Shown here: in pieces, positions 33,133 to 40,679 of the stretch
Layout: each line of letters opens with the position of its first letter
Numbering within the stretch: the stretch's first letter is position 1
DNA from: Clostridium sp. CAG:567
GTDB lineage: Bacteria > Bacillota > Clostridia > TANB77 > CAG-508
Length of the DNA stretch: 47,295 bases
Reading direction: 5' to 3'
Assembly (NCBI GenBank): GCA_000437855.1
Contig: FR902178.1
Coordinates: forward strand, 1 to 47,295
Notes under the pieces: generated by a model
The model's database searches: none
The model's input: only the letters and a program-made list of their open reading frames with translations
Told to the model about the DNA's origin: nothing
Position numbers and translations under genes: made by a program

Positions 33133-34623
33133 ATGATTAAGGAAAAATTAAAATCAGTAAGAGTTAAGTTATTTTTAGTGCTTTGTGTTGTTACTATACT
33201 TTTAGTAATATGCTTAATTGCTATAAATAGTTTGGTACTTGAAAATTTTTATATTTATAATAAAACAAATACCATAAAGGAAGTATATAACAAAATAAAT
33301 AAATATTACAAAGATCCTGATTTGGCAATTAATTTGGAAACAGAATTAAAGAAAATTGCTTTTAGAAATAACTTTGATATTTTAATACAATCAGATACTG
33401 ACTTGATACTATTTTCGACTAATAAAGATTTTTTATCAAGTATTGAAGTGGCAAAAGAAAAATACAAAACATATTTAGAAGAAAGAAAAAATTTGCTTTA
33501 TAGTGATGCAAAAATGACTATAAGGAAAATAGATGATACAAGTAATAGTTTAAATTACATTCTATTATATGGAAAACTTGATAATGGATATAGTTTATAT
33601 ATAAGAATACCAATTGCTCCAATAGAAGAAAGTGTTAGAATTTCAAATAATACACTTATTGTTATAGGAATTGCAACAGTAATAATATCAGCATTTGTAG
33701 CATCATTAATTTCTAAAAGATTTACGAGTCCAATTTTGCAATTAAATGATATTACTAAGAAAATGGCTAAGTTGGATTTTGAACAAAAGTACAGAATAAA
33801 TGATTCTGATGATGAGATAAATGAACTTGGTAAAAATATAAATACAATGTCTGATAAACTTGAGTCAACCATAAAACAATTAAGAGAAACAAATAGTGAG
33901 CTTGAAAAAGATATTGAAGAAAAATCTAAAATAGATGAAATGAGAAAACAGTTTATATCAGATGTGTCACATGAACTAAAAACTCCAATAGCATTAATTC
34001 AAGGTTATGCAGAGGGATTAATAGAAAATGTAAATAATGATGATGAATCTCGAAAATTTTATGCTGAAGTAATACTTGATGAATCAAATAAAATGGACGT
34101 ACTAGTAAAACAATTGTTGGAACTAATGAAGCTTGAATATGGAAAAAGAAAGTTTAATGACGAAGAATTTGACGTTGTGGAACTAATAAATGAGGTTATT
34201 AGAAAGTGCAATGTGATGTTAGAAGAAAACCAAATACAAGTGGTATTTGATGAAAAAAAGCCTATATACGCTTATGCAGATGACTTTTACGTAGAACAAG
34301 TTGTAACAAATTATTTTACAAATGCAATAAAACATGCAAAAGAAGTAAATGGAAAAAAACAAATAAAAATTACAATACAAAATGTAAAGAATAAAATTAG
34401 GGTATCTGTATTTAATACCGGAGATAAAATTCCTGAGGAAGATTTAACAAGAGTATGGGGAAGGTTCTATAAGATAGATGATTCACGTAATCGTGAAAAT
34501 AGTGGAAGCGGAATAGGATTATCAATAGTAAAAGCTATACAAAATAATTATCAGAATGAATATGGTGTACAAAACCTTTCTAATGGAGTAGAATTTTATT
34601 TTGACATCTCTACGAAAAAGTAG
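33133..34623 (+). CDS. Sensor histidine kinase (HAMP, HisKA)
   Basis: The partner kinase has 496 residues. Two transmembrane helices (13-36 and 172-194) flank an extracellular sensor domain of about 135 residues. HAMP (195-247), HisKA with His280 in SDVSHELKTP and an HATPase_c domain follow. N-box residues are in NYFTNAIKHA, and the G boxes are NTGDKIPEEDL and GSGIGLSIVKAI. The start ATG follows TGGAGCAAAA. Architecture is that of common Gram-positive envelope-stress or antibiotic-response kinases, but no specific family can be claimed. Confidence 0.95.
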   Translation: MIKEKLKSVRVKLFLVLCVVTILLVICLIAINSLVLENFYIYNKTNTIKEVYNKINKYYKDPDLAINLETELKKIAFRNNFDILIQSDTDLILFSTNKDFLSSIEVAKEKYKTYLEERKNLLYSDAKMTIRKIDDTSNSLNYILLYGKLDNGYSLYIRIPIAPIEESVRISNNTLIVIGIATVIISAFVASLISKRFTSPILQLNDITKKMAKLDFEQKYRINDSDDEINELGKNINTMSDKLESTIKQLRETNSELEKDIEEKSKIDEMRKQFISDVSHELKTPIALIQGYAEGLIENVNNDDESRKFYAEVILDESNKMDVLVKQLLELMKLEYGKRKFNDEEFDVVELINEVIRKCNVMLEENQIQVVFDEKKPIYAYADDFYVEQVVTNYFTNAIKHAKEVNGKKQIKITIQNVKNKIRVSVFNTGDKIPEEDLTRVWGRFYKIDDSRNRENSGSGIGLSIVKAIQNNYQNEYGVQNLSNGVEFYFDISTKK

Positions 34624-34675
34624 TTTTATATTTTGTAATACTATTTTAAAGTACTTGTAGATAAGTAGTAGAGTA

Positions 34676-34750
34676 GCCACAGCGACTTTGACATATATTT
34701 TTTCGTGCTTTAGTCGAGAAAAAATATATTCAAAGTGCAAGCGATGTGGC
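34676..34750. repeat. 75-bp imperfect inverted repeat (element D)
   Basis: Left arm GCCACAGCGACTTTGACATA plus ATTTTTTC (34676-34704) pairs with the right arm at 34716-34750, with bulges at GCG and near the loop. It lies between the kinase gene and the OGG-type gene. It could be a terminator-like hairpin or a decayed relative of the longer elements in this window. Confidence 0.5.
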
Positions 34751-34773
34751 GAACAGAATAAGGAGAAAGTCAA

Positions 34774-35637
34774 ATGGAACAACAATACAAAATAGAAAAC
34801 AACGGAAGCTTTGTGTTGAAGCACATATTTGAATGTGGACAATGCTTTAGATGGAACGAAGAGCTAGATGGAAGCTATACTGGAGTTTTTAAGAATAATG
34901 TATTAAATGTAAAAGAACAAAACCATCAAATTATATTTGATGGTATTTGTGATGGAGATATAAAAGAGATAGTAACAAAATATTTTGATTTAGATAGAGA
35001 TTATGATGATATAAAAAATAAATTATCAAAAATAGATGAACCATTAAAAAATAGTATTGATTATGGAAGTGGAATAAGGCTATTAAATCAAGACTTATGG
35101 GAAACAACAATATCTTTTATAATATCAGCTAATAATAATATTCCACGAATAAAAGGCATAATAGAAAGAATGGCAAAAAAATATGGAAACAAAATTGAAT
35201 GGAGGGGTAATGAATATTATACATTTCCAACACCAGAACAGTTATCAAAAGCAAGTGTAGAAGATTTAAGAGCATTAGGGTTAGGTTTTAGAGATAAAAG
35301 AATATATGATACAACAAAATTAGTCATATCAAAACAAATGGATTTAGAAAAATTAAAACAAGAAACAGATAGTAGAAAAATAAAAGAGACTTTGCTAACA
35401 CTACCAGGAGTTGGACCAAAAGTAGCAGATTGTATTATGCTATTTTCAACATTAAAATGTTTAGATGTATTTCCAGTAGATGTATGGGTAAGAAGAGTTA
35501 TGAATGAGCTATATTTTAAATTACCAGACGAAACAAAACTAAAAAGAGATCAAATAGAAAAATTAGCAACAGAAAAATATGGAGATTTAGCAGGACTGGC
35601 ACAGCAGTATTTATTCTACTGGAAACGTGAAGCGTAA
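34774..35637 (+). CDS. 8-oxoguanine DNA glycosylase (OGG1-like)
   Basis: The enzyme excises 8-oxoG from DNA and can act as an AP lyase. The 287-residue protein has the OGG N-terminal domain start FECGQCFRWNEE (19-30) and QDLWETTISFIISANNNIPR. The helix-hairpin-helix GPD motif is LPGVGPKVADCI, with catalytic Lys216, and FPVDVWVRR contains Asp236. It ends in QYLFYWKRE like other clostridial members. The ATG follows AAGGAGAAAG. It precedes the type I toxin-antitoxin locus. Confidence 0.94.
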   Translation: MEQQYKIENNGSFVLKHIFECGQCFRWNEELDGSYTGVFKNNVLNVKEQNHQIIFDGICDGDIKEIVTKYFDLDRDYDDIKNKLSKIDEPLKNSIDYGSGIRLLNQDLWETTISFIISANNNIPRIKGIIERMAKKYGNKIEWRGNEYYTFPTPEQLSKASVEDLRALGLGFRDKRIYDTTKLVISKQMDLEKLKQETDSRKIKETLLTLPGVGPKVADCIMLFSTLKCLDVFPVDVWVRRVMNELYFKLPDETKLKRDQIEKLATEKYGDLAGLAQQYLFYWKREA

Positions 35638-35710
35638 GTTTTGTTCAAAAATAAACAACCAATAACAGTGAATATTGACAATCTAAGATTTACAATTTAT
35701 GGAAAAGATA

Positions 35711-35739
35711 TTGCGGAATATTTGTAATTAAGGTATAAT
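35711..35739 (+). promoter_or_regulatory. Promoter of the 29-aa toxin-like gene
   Basis: TTGCGG (35711-35716) and TATAAT (35734-35739) are spaced by 17 bp. The expected start near 35746 puts two small hairpins at the 5' end of the mRNA: TCCTT-ACAT-AAGGA (35747-35760) and TCCCT-GAAGA-AGGGA (35765-35779). The second hides the Shine-Dalgarno. Confidence 0.65.
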
Positions 35740-35792
35740 AAAAAAGTCCTTACATAAGGATAGTTCCCTGAAGAAGGGAGGTGCAGTTTTAT

Positions 35793-35882
35793 ATGACATC
35801 CTATGAACTGATTTGGCGATTAATTATATTATTGCTTTTAAGCAGTAATAATGATGAAAACCAAAGCACAAACAAAGAATAA
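35793..35882 (+). CDS. Putative type I toxin micro-peptide (29 aa)
   Basis: The 29-residue peptide starts MTSYELIWRLIILLLLSS and ends in a polar, charged tail NNDENQSTNKE. One short hydrophobic helix with a charged C-terminus and this size match Fst-like or holin-like type I toxins that damage membranes. No exact homologue is recalled. The ATG follows GGGAGG at 11-nt spacing, and that site is folded into a hairpin. Its own promoter lies upstream and its own terminator downstream. A convergent small RNA carries complementarity to its start codon. All these together argue for a toxin gene, but toxicity is inferred. Confidence 0.65.
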   Translation: MTSYELIWRLIILLLLSSNNDENQSTNKE

Positions 35883-35888
35883 TCTTTG

Positions 35889-35919
35889 GAGGCGGACGAC
35901 GACCGCCTCTTTCTTTTTT
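35889..35919 (+). terminator. Terminator of the toxin-like mRNA
   Basis: GAGGCGG pairs with CCGCCTC around ACGACGA, followed by TTTCTTTTTT. It is unusually GC-rich for this genome. Confidence 0.9.
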
Positions 35920-35954
35920 AGTATGGAAGTCTTATGCAACAAATTTTTGTGCAA

Positions 35955-36023
35955 TAAAAAAGAGATATGCGACGAACATATCTCAGTGCAAATCTTAATG
36001 ACATCCAATGACTTGCTTAAGCT
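35955..36023 (-). ncRNA. Putative antitoxin small RNA (about 70 nt)
   Basis: Transcription from the minus-strand promoter at 36030-36058 should start near 36023. It should end at a perfect intrinsic terminator, GAGATATG/CATATCTC (35962-35984), with a T6 run on minus. The RNA contains GGATGTCAT and TGCAC, complementary to the start codon and the end of the Shine-Dalgarno region of the 29-aa gene. The two genes converge without sharing a terminator, so the RNA would act by the repeat pairing alone. Ends are estimated. Confidence 0.65.
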
Positions 36024-36029
36024 ATTACT

Positions 36030-36058
36030 AGTATAGCACTAATTTTATTATATGTCAA
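36030..36058 (-). promoter_or_regulatory. Promoter of the antitoxin RNA
   Basis: On minus, perfect TTGACA (36053-36058) and TATACT (36030-36035) are spaced by 17 bp. It is stronger than the toxin promoter, as expected of an antitoxin. Confidence 0.75.
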
Positions 36059-36112
36059 ATTTTTAAAAAAATTCAAAAAATATTTCATATTTTTTTCTTT
36101 ATGCTATAATAT

Positions 36113-36162
36113 AAATGTGAAACAAAAGCTAAAAAAAACAATAAAAATGTTTCACATTTTTT
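36113..36162 (+). other. Leader hairpin upstream of addB
   Basis: AAATGTGAAAC (36113-36123) pairs perfectly with GTTTCACATTT (36149-36159), followed by T residues. A TATAAT at 36105-36110 would start transcription inside the left arm, near 36117. It may be a 5' stabilising stem, an attenuator or a terminator for upstream readthrough. Confidence 0.4.
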
Positions 36163-36182
36163 AAAATTGGAGGGAGAGAGTT

Positions 36183-39100
36183 TTGAGTATTCAAATTGTA
36201 TATGGAACATCAGGTACAGGAAAAAGTACATATATTTTTAACCAAATAAATGAACAAATAAAACAAAAAAGTCCATACAAAATAAAAGTAATTACACCAG
36301 AACAATTTTCATATACAGCAGAGCATAAATTACTTGAAACATCTTCTTCACAAAGTATGATTTCAGCAGAAGTAATTACGTTTGCACGTATGGCATATAG
36401 AATTTTAGGAGAAGTAGGCAAAAAAACAAGAATAAATTTATCTGGTTCGGGCAAAGCAATGCTTATAGACCATATTTTACTAACAGAAAATAATAAGTTT
36501 TCATTTCTAGGTAAGTCAGATGAAAATGTAGAAATGATATCAAGACAATTAACTGAGCTAAAAAAACACCAAGTACAGTTAGATATATTAAAAGAAGTTA
36601 CTAAAAATACTCAAGATAAATACTTGCAAAAAAAGCTTGAAGATATTACAAATTTGTATGATTTATATAACACTTCAATTCAAAATCAATATATTGACGA
36701 AAATGATGGGTTAACTCTTTTGGCAGAAGAACTTGAAGAATCAAATGAATTTAAAAATTGCGATATATATATTGACGAATTTGCGGGATTTACTTTACAA
36801 GAATATGAAATTTTAAGAAAACTTATGAGAATATCACATAAAATTACAATAACAATTTGTGCAGATAATTTACAAGAAAACACAAATGCTGATATAGACA
36901 CATTTTATAGTAATAAACAAACAGTAAAAAGGATTTTAGAAATTGCAAACCAAGAGCAAATAGAAGTAGAAAAAACAATTTTTTTAAATACACCATACAG
37001 ATTTAAAACTGAAGAATTACAACATCTAGCAGAAAATATGACATCACCTTTTTATAAAAAATATGACAAACAAAATGAAAATTTATCAATATTTTTAGCA
37101 AGTAATCCATATTCTGAAATAGAAAATGTTGCAATACAAATAACAAAACTTGCAAAAAAAGGCTATAAATATGAAGAAATGGCTGTAATTACAAAAAATA
37201 TAGATACATATTCAAGTTTGTGTAAAGCAATTTTTGAGCAATATAATATACCAGTTTTTATAGATGAGAAAAAGGACTTAAGAAGTAATATTTTAGTAAG
37301 ATATGTATTATCTTTATTAGAAATATTTGCAAAGAACTGGTCTTATGAATCTGTATTTGGTTATATAAAAACAGGATTACTAGATTTAGATACACAAGAA
37401 ATAGCTGTATTAGAAAATTATTGCTTAAAATGGGGTATAAAAGGAAGCAAATGGTATGCAAAAGAATGGAACTTTTACACTGAAACAGAAGAACAACAAA
37501 AGCAAATAATATATGCAAGAGATAAAGTTGTAGAGCCTCTTTTGAAATTTAAAAAACAGTTAGCAGGATTAAAAACAGTAAAAGAAATAACAACTGGATT
37601 ATATGAATTTTTAGTCCAAAATAATATATATGAAAAGCTAGAACAAAAAATTGAGGAATTGAAACAAAATAATGAACTAGAAATTGCAAAACAATATGAA
37701 TTAAGTATTAAAATTTTAACAGATTTATTTGATGAAATAGTACTAGTTTTAGGCAATAAAAATATAACTTTTGATAGATATGCAAAAATATTAAAAATGG
37801 GCTTTAACCAAAGTGACTTAGGTACAATTCCTGCAACTGCAGATCAAGTAATAGTAGGAGATGTGGACCGTTCAAGATCACATAAAGTAAAGGCAGTATT
37901 TATTATAGGTTTAAATGATGGAAGCTTTCCAAGTATACAAAAAGATGAAGGATTTTTAGATGATAAAGATAGAAATATATTAAAAGAGCAAGGAATAGAA
38001 CTTGCAAAAGGAACAATAGAGCAAATTTATGACGACAATTTTAATATTTACAAGGCATTTACAACAGCAGAAGAAAAACTTTATTTATCTTATGCTTCAT
38101 CAGATGCAGAAGGAAAATCTTTAAGAGCATCAATATTAATAAATAAAATTAAAAGAATATTTCCTAATATAAAAGAACAAAGTGATGTAATAGAGAGAAA
38201 AAGCGAAGTATTACTTTCTAAAACTACATTTGATGAATTATTAGTAAATTTAAGAAATTTTACACAGGGTGAGGAAATAGAACCTATTTGGTTTGATGTA
38301 TACAATTATTATCAGGCTAATTATAAAGCAAAATTAGAGTCAGCAATAAAGGCTTTACAATATAAAAATGAGCCAGAAAAATTAAAGCAAAATAAATTGG
38401 AAAAATTATATGGCAATACTTTAAAAACAAGTGTGTCAAGACTAGAACAATATCAAGCTTGTGCTTTTTCATATTATTTAAAGTATGGACTAAAATTAAA
38501 AGAAAAAGATAGCTTTAATGTTGAGGCTGTTGATACAGGAAACTTAATGCATGAAGTAATAGATAGCTTTTTTGAAAGATTAGATGAATTAAATATATCT
38601 GTAAAAAATATTGAAGAAGAACAAATAAAACAAATTACAGAAGATATTGTTGAAGAAAAACTAGCATTAAAAAAATATGATATATTTAATAGTATTCCAA
38701 AATACAGAATATTAGCTCAAAGATTAAAAAAAGTAATTACAAAATCTATGAAATATATTGTAGATAGTTTAAAATATAGTGACTTTGAAGTGTTAGGACA
38801 TGAACTTGAATTTAAACAAGGTGGTCAATATGAGCCAATTATATATGAATTAAAAGATGGTAAAAAAGTTGAAATAACTGGGAAAATTGACAGATTAGAC
38901 ATAGCAAAAACTGCAGATGGAAATTATATTAGAATAATAGATTATAAATCATCAATAAAAAATATAAATCTAAATGAAGTGTATGCAGGTTTGCAACTTC
39001 AATTATTAACATATTTGGACGCTACTTGTGAAAATGAAGAAGTAACACCAGCAGGCGCATTGTATTTTAATTTAATAGATCCAGTATTAAATGCAAATCC

Positions 39101-39527
39101 AAATATGACTGATGAAGAAATTACAGAAGAGCTAAGAAAACAATTTAAAATGCAAGGGCTTATACTTGCAGATAGTAATATTGTAAGAAAAATGGACATA
39201 AATTTAGTATCTGGCAGTTCTAATATTGTTCCAGCATATATAGGCAAAGATGGAGAAGTTAGTGACAAACCAAATACATTAAATAGAAAACAATTTGAAA
39301 ACTTGCAAAATTATATGGAAAAAATCATAAAACAAATTTCAGAAGAAATTTTAAATGGAAACATTGGAATCGAACCATATTATAGAACTAGGGATAAGAA
39401 AACACCTTGTGAATATTGTAGTTATAAAGCTATTTGCCAATTTAATCAAACTACAAAAAATAATTATAATTACATACCAAATGCCAACAAAGAAAAAATA
39501 TTGGAAAAAATTTCAAGTGTTCGCTAG
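36183..39527 (+). CDS. addB: ATP-dependent helicase/deoxyribonuclease subunit B
   Basis: AddB works with AddA in recombinational repair of double-strand breaks. The 1114-residue protein has a Walker A site, GTSGTGKST (residues 8-16), and helicase-like motifs. The C-terminal RecB-type nuclease has GKIDRLD, RIIDYKSS and GLQLQLLTYLD. The [4Fe-4S] cysteines are Cys760 (QYQACAFSYY) and Cys1076, 1079 and 1085 (CEYCSYKAIC). The length is typical of AddB. It starts at TTG 36183 after GGAGGGAGAG. addA, normally immediately downstream, is not present; a small toxin-like locus follows instead. Confidence 0.96.
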   Translation: MSIQIVYGTSGTGKSTYIFNQINEQIKQKSPYKIKVITPEQFSYTAEHKLLETSSSQSMISAEVITFARMAYRILGEVGKKTRINLSGSGKAMLIDHILLTENNKFSFLGKSDENVEMISRQLTELKKHQVQLDILKEVTKNTQDKYLQKKLEDITNLYDLYNTSIQNQYIDENDGLTLLAEELEESNEFKNCDIYIDEFAGFTLQEYEILRKLMRISHKITITICADNLQENTNADIDTFYSNKQTVKRILEIANQEQIEVEKTIFLNTPYRFKTEELQHLAENMTSPFYKKYDKQNENLSIFLASNPYSEIENVAIQITKLAKKGYKYEEMAVITKNIDTYSSLCKAIFEQYNIPVFIDEKKDLRSNILVRYVLSLLEIFAKNWSYESVFGYIKTGLLDLDTQEIAVLENYCLKWGIKGSKWYAKEWNFYTETEEQQKQIIYARDKVVEPLLKFKKQLAGLKTVKEITTGLYEFLVQNNIYEKLEQKIEELKQNNELEIAKQYELSIKILTDLFDEIVLVLGNKNITFDRYAKILKMGFNQSDLGTIPATADQVIVGDVDRSRSHKVKAVFIIGLNDGSFPSIQKDEGFLDDKDRNILKEQGIELAKGTIEQIYDDNFNIYKAFTTAEEKLYLSYASSDAEGKSLRASILINKIKRIFPNIKEQSDVIERKSEVLLSKTTFDELLVNLRNFTQGEEIEPIWFDVYNYYQANYKAKLESAIKALQYKNEPEKLKQNKLEKLYGNTLKTSVSRLEQYQACAFSYYLKYGLKLKEKDSFNVEAVDTGNLMHEVIDSFFERLDELNISVKNIEEEQIKQITEDIVEEKLALKKYDIFNSIPKYRILAQRLKKVITKSMKYIVDSLKYSDFEVLGHELEFKQGGQYEPIIYELKDGKKVEITGKIDRLDIAKTADGNYIRIIDYKSSIKNINLNEVYAGLQLQLLTYLDATCENEEVTPAGALYFNLIDPVLNANPNMTDEEITEELRKQFKMQGLILADSNIVRKMDINLVSGSSNIVPAYIGKDGEVSDKPNTLNRKQFENLQNYMEKIIKQISEEILNGNIGIEPYYRTRDKKTPCEYCSYKAICQFNQTTKNNYNYIPNANKEKILEKISSVR

Positions 39528-39612
39528 ACATTTATAAGTAAATGTTGTACTATATAATTATAGGAAATGAAAAAGACAGATGTGGTTTGCCTCCTACAAG
39601 GAGGTGAGGCGT

Positions 39613-39744
39613 ATGGTAGAAATACAATCATTAATAGCAACAATATACATATTATATTATTCTTTAATTGGAGTAACTATCATTACGTTTACCTTAATTA
39701 TAGCATTAGTTATAATTATGAGTAAGCAAAAAATTAACCAATAA
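39613..39744 (+). CDS. Putative holin-like type I toxin peptide (43 aa)
   Basis: The 43-residue peptide MVEIQSLIATIYILYYSLIG continues into a long hydrophobic helix (to about residue 36) and ends with MSKQKINQ. A single helix with a basic tail is the usual shape of holin-like type I toxins. GGAGG (39600-39604) is 8 nt before the ATG and is fully paired with CCTCC (39590-39594) in a tight hairpin. A likely -10 box TATAAT is at 39553-39558. A convergent antisense transcript overlaps its 3' end. I infer toxicity from structure and context only. Confidence 0.65.
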   Translation: MVEIQSLIATIYILYYSLIGVTIITFTLIIALVIIMSKQKINQ

Positions 39745-39829
39745 AAAAACACATCTGTATAATTTTGACGATTTAGATGTGTTTTTTACATTTAATTCGG
39801 CAAACCACATTTGTGGTTTTTCATTTCCT
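39741..39829 (-). ncRNA. Putative antisense antitoxin RNA (about 90 nt)
   Basis: The RNA should start near 39829 from the minus-strand promoter at 39836-39865 and end at the shared terminator. Its 5' end carries AGGAAATGAAAAACCAC and a hairpin ACCAC-AAAT-GTGGT. Complementarity to the toxin mRNA is in the 3' untranslated hairpin. No protein is encoded. Ends are estimated. Confidence 0.55.
39743..39786. terminator. Bidirectional terminator shared by toxin mRNA and antisense RNA
   Basis: AAAAAACACATCT pairs perfectly with AGATGTGTTTTTT across an 18-nt loop. The A and T runs allow termination on both strands. The two transcripts should overlap by about 44 nt here. Confidence 0.85.
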
Positions 39830-39835
39830 ATTATT

Positions 39836-39865
39836 ATTATATAACAAATATTTGACATTTGTCAA
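39836..39865 (-). promoter_or_regulatory. Promoter of the antisense RNA
   Basis: On minus, perfect TTGACA (39860-39865) and TATAAT (39836-39841) are spaced by 18 bp. It also lies just upstream of the pgeF start on the other strand. Confidence 0.7.
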
Positions 39866-39880
39866 TAAGAAGGAATAGAT

Positions 39881-40669
39881 ATGGAAAATATAATTTATCG
39901 AAATAATGAAGGAATTGAATATATTCAATTTAAAAGATTATTAGAGTATCCAGAAGTAACACATTGTTATACAATGAGAAGTAATAATCAGTTAAACTTT
40001 CAAATAAAAAATATTGATTTTTTTAGACAAAGTTGTGATAGAATATTAAAAAGTTTAAATTTAGAAAACACAGCTGTTGTAAGAACATATCAAACACATA
40101 CAGATACTGTGGAAAAAATAGAAAAAGTAAAAAATATTGACGAATTAAAAGATGTTGACGGAGTAGTAACAAATAAAAAAGACATTGCACTTCTTACAAC
40201 TTCTGCAGATTGCATTTCAATGCTTTTATATGACCCAGTAAAAAAAGCAATAGGAAGTATTCATTCGGGCTGGAAAGGTACTTTAAAAAGAATAATAGTA
40301 AAAGCAATAGAAAAGATGGTAACTGAATATCAGAGTAAGCCAGAAGATATTATATGTTGTATATGCCCAAGTATAAGACAATGTTGTTTTGAAGTTGATG
40401 AAGATGTAAAAGATTTATTTTATAATAAATACAAAAACTTAAAAAACATTGATGAAATAATTAAACTAGGAGACAAAAAGGAAAACAAACAAAAATATTA
40501 TATTGATACAGTAAAAATCAATATTGAATTGTTAAAAAACATAGGATTAAAAGAAAAAAATATAATAGACAGTAATATTTGTACAATGTGTCATTCAAAA
40601 GAATTTCATTCATATAGAGCAGACGGAAAAAGCTTTGGAGTAAATGGAGCAATAATAGCGATAAAATAG
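39881..40669 (+). CDS. pgeF: Multicopper-oxidase-like laccase-domain protein (PgeF/YfiH, LACC1 family)
   Basis: Members of this family are annotated as polyphenol oxidase. They are now linked to purine nucleoside phosphorylase/deaminase activity and, in bacteria, to peptidoglycan editing. The 262-residue protein has the family's metal and catalytic residues: His73 (TYQTHTDTVE), Cys111 (TSADCISML) and His128 (SIHSGWKGT). CTMCH and FHSYRADGKSFG lie near the end. The ATG follows AAGAAGGA. An LD-carboxypeptidase gene follows 10 bp later, which fits a cell-wall role. Confidence 0.9.
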   Translation: MENIIYRNNEGIEYIQFKRLLEYPEVTHCYTMRSNNQLNFQIKNIDFFRQSCDRILKSLNLENTAVVRTYQTHTDTVEKIEKVKNIDELKDVDGVVTNKKDIALLTTSADCISMLLYDPVKKAIGSIHSGWKGTLKRIIVKAIEKMVTEYQSKPEDIICCICPSIRQCCFEVDEDVKDLFYNKYKNLKNIDEIIKLGDKKENKQKYYIDTVKINIELLKNIGLKEKNIIDSNICTMCHSKEFHSYRADGKSFGVNGAIIAIK

Positions 40670-40679
40670 GAGGAGTAAT

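Larger units (their letters stand above)
35781..36006 (+). repeat. 21-bp direct repeat pair linking toxin start and antitoxin RNA
   Basis: Copy 1 (35781-35801) and copy 2 (35986-36006) both run GTGCA, seven variable bases, then ATGACATCC; 16 of 21 positions agree. Copy 1 covers the end of the Shine-Dalgarno and the start codon of the micro-ORF. Copy 2 lies inside the minus-strand small RNA. The small RNA is therefore complementary to the toxin translation start by 9 + 5 bp. This repeat design is known from the Fst/par system. Confidence 0.7.
39551..39843. repeat. Inverted arms bracketing a toxin-like locus (mirror promoters)
   Basis: The left arm (39551-39591) and right arm (39799-39843) are inverted copies. 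Both read TATATAAT, a short AT stretch, TAGGAAATGAAAAA, a variable piece, then ATGTGGTTTGCC. They place a -10 box and the same RNA 5' end at both ends of the locus, pointing inward. This looks like an inverted duplication of a promoter region or the terminal repeats of a 293-bp element. Confidence 0.7.

Noticed and set aside
35641..35727. 28-codon frame MFKNKQPITVNIDNLRFTIY... directly after the OGG-type gene
   Set aside because: TTG start without a ribosome binding site and overlapping the toxin -35 box; at most a gene remnant.
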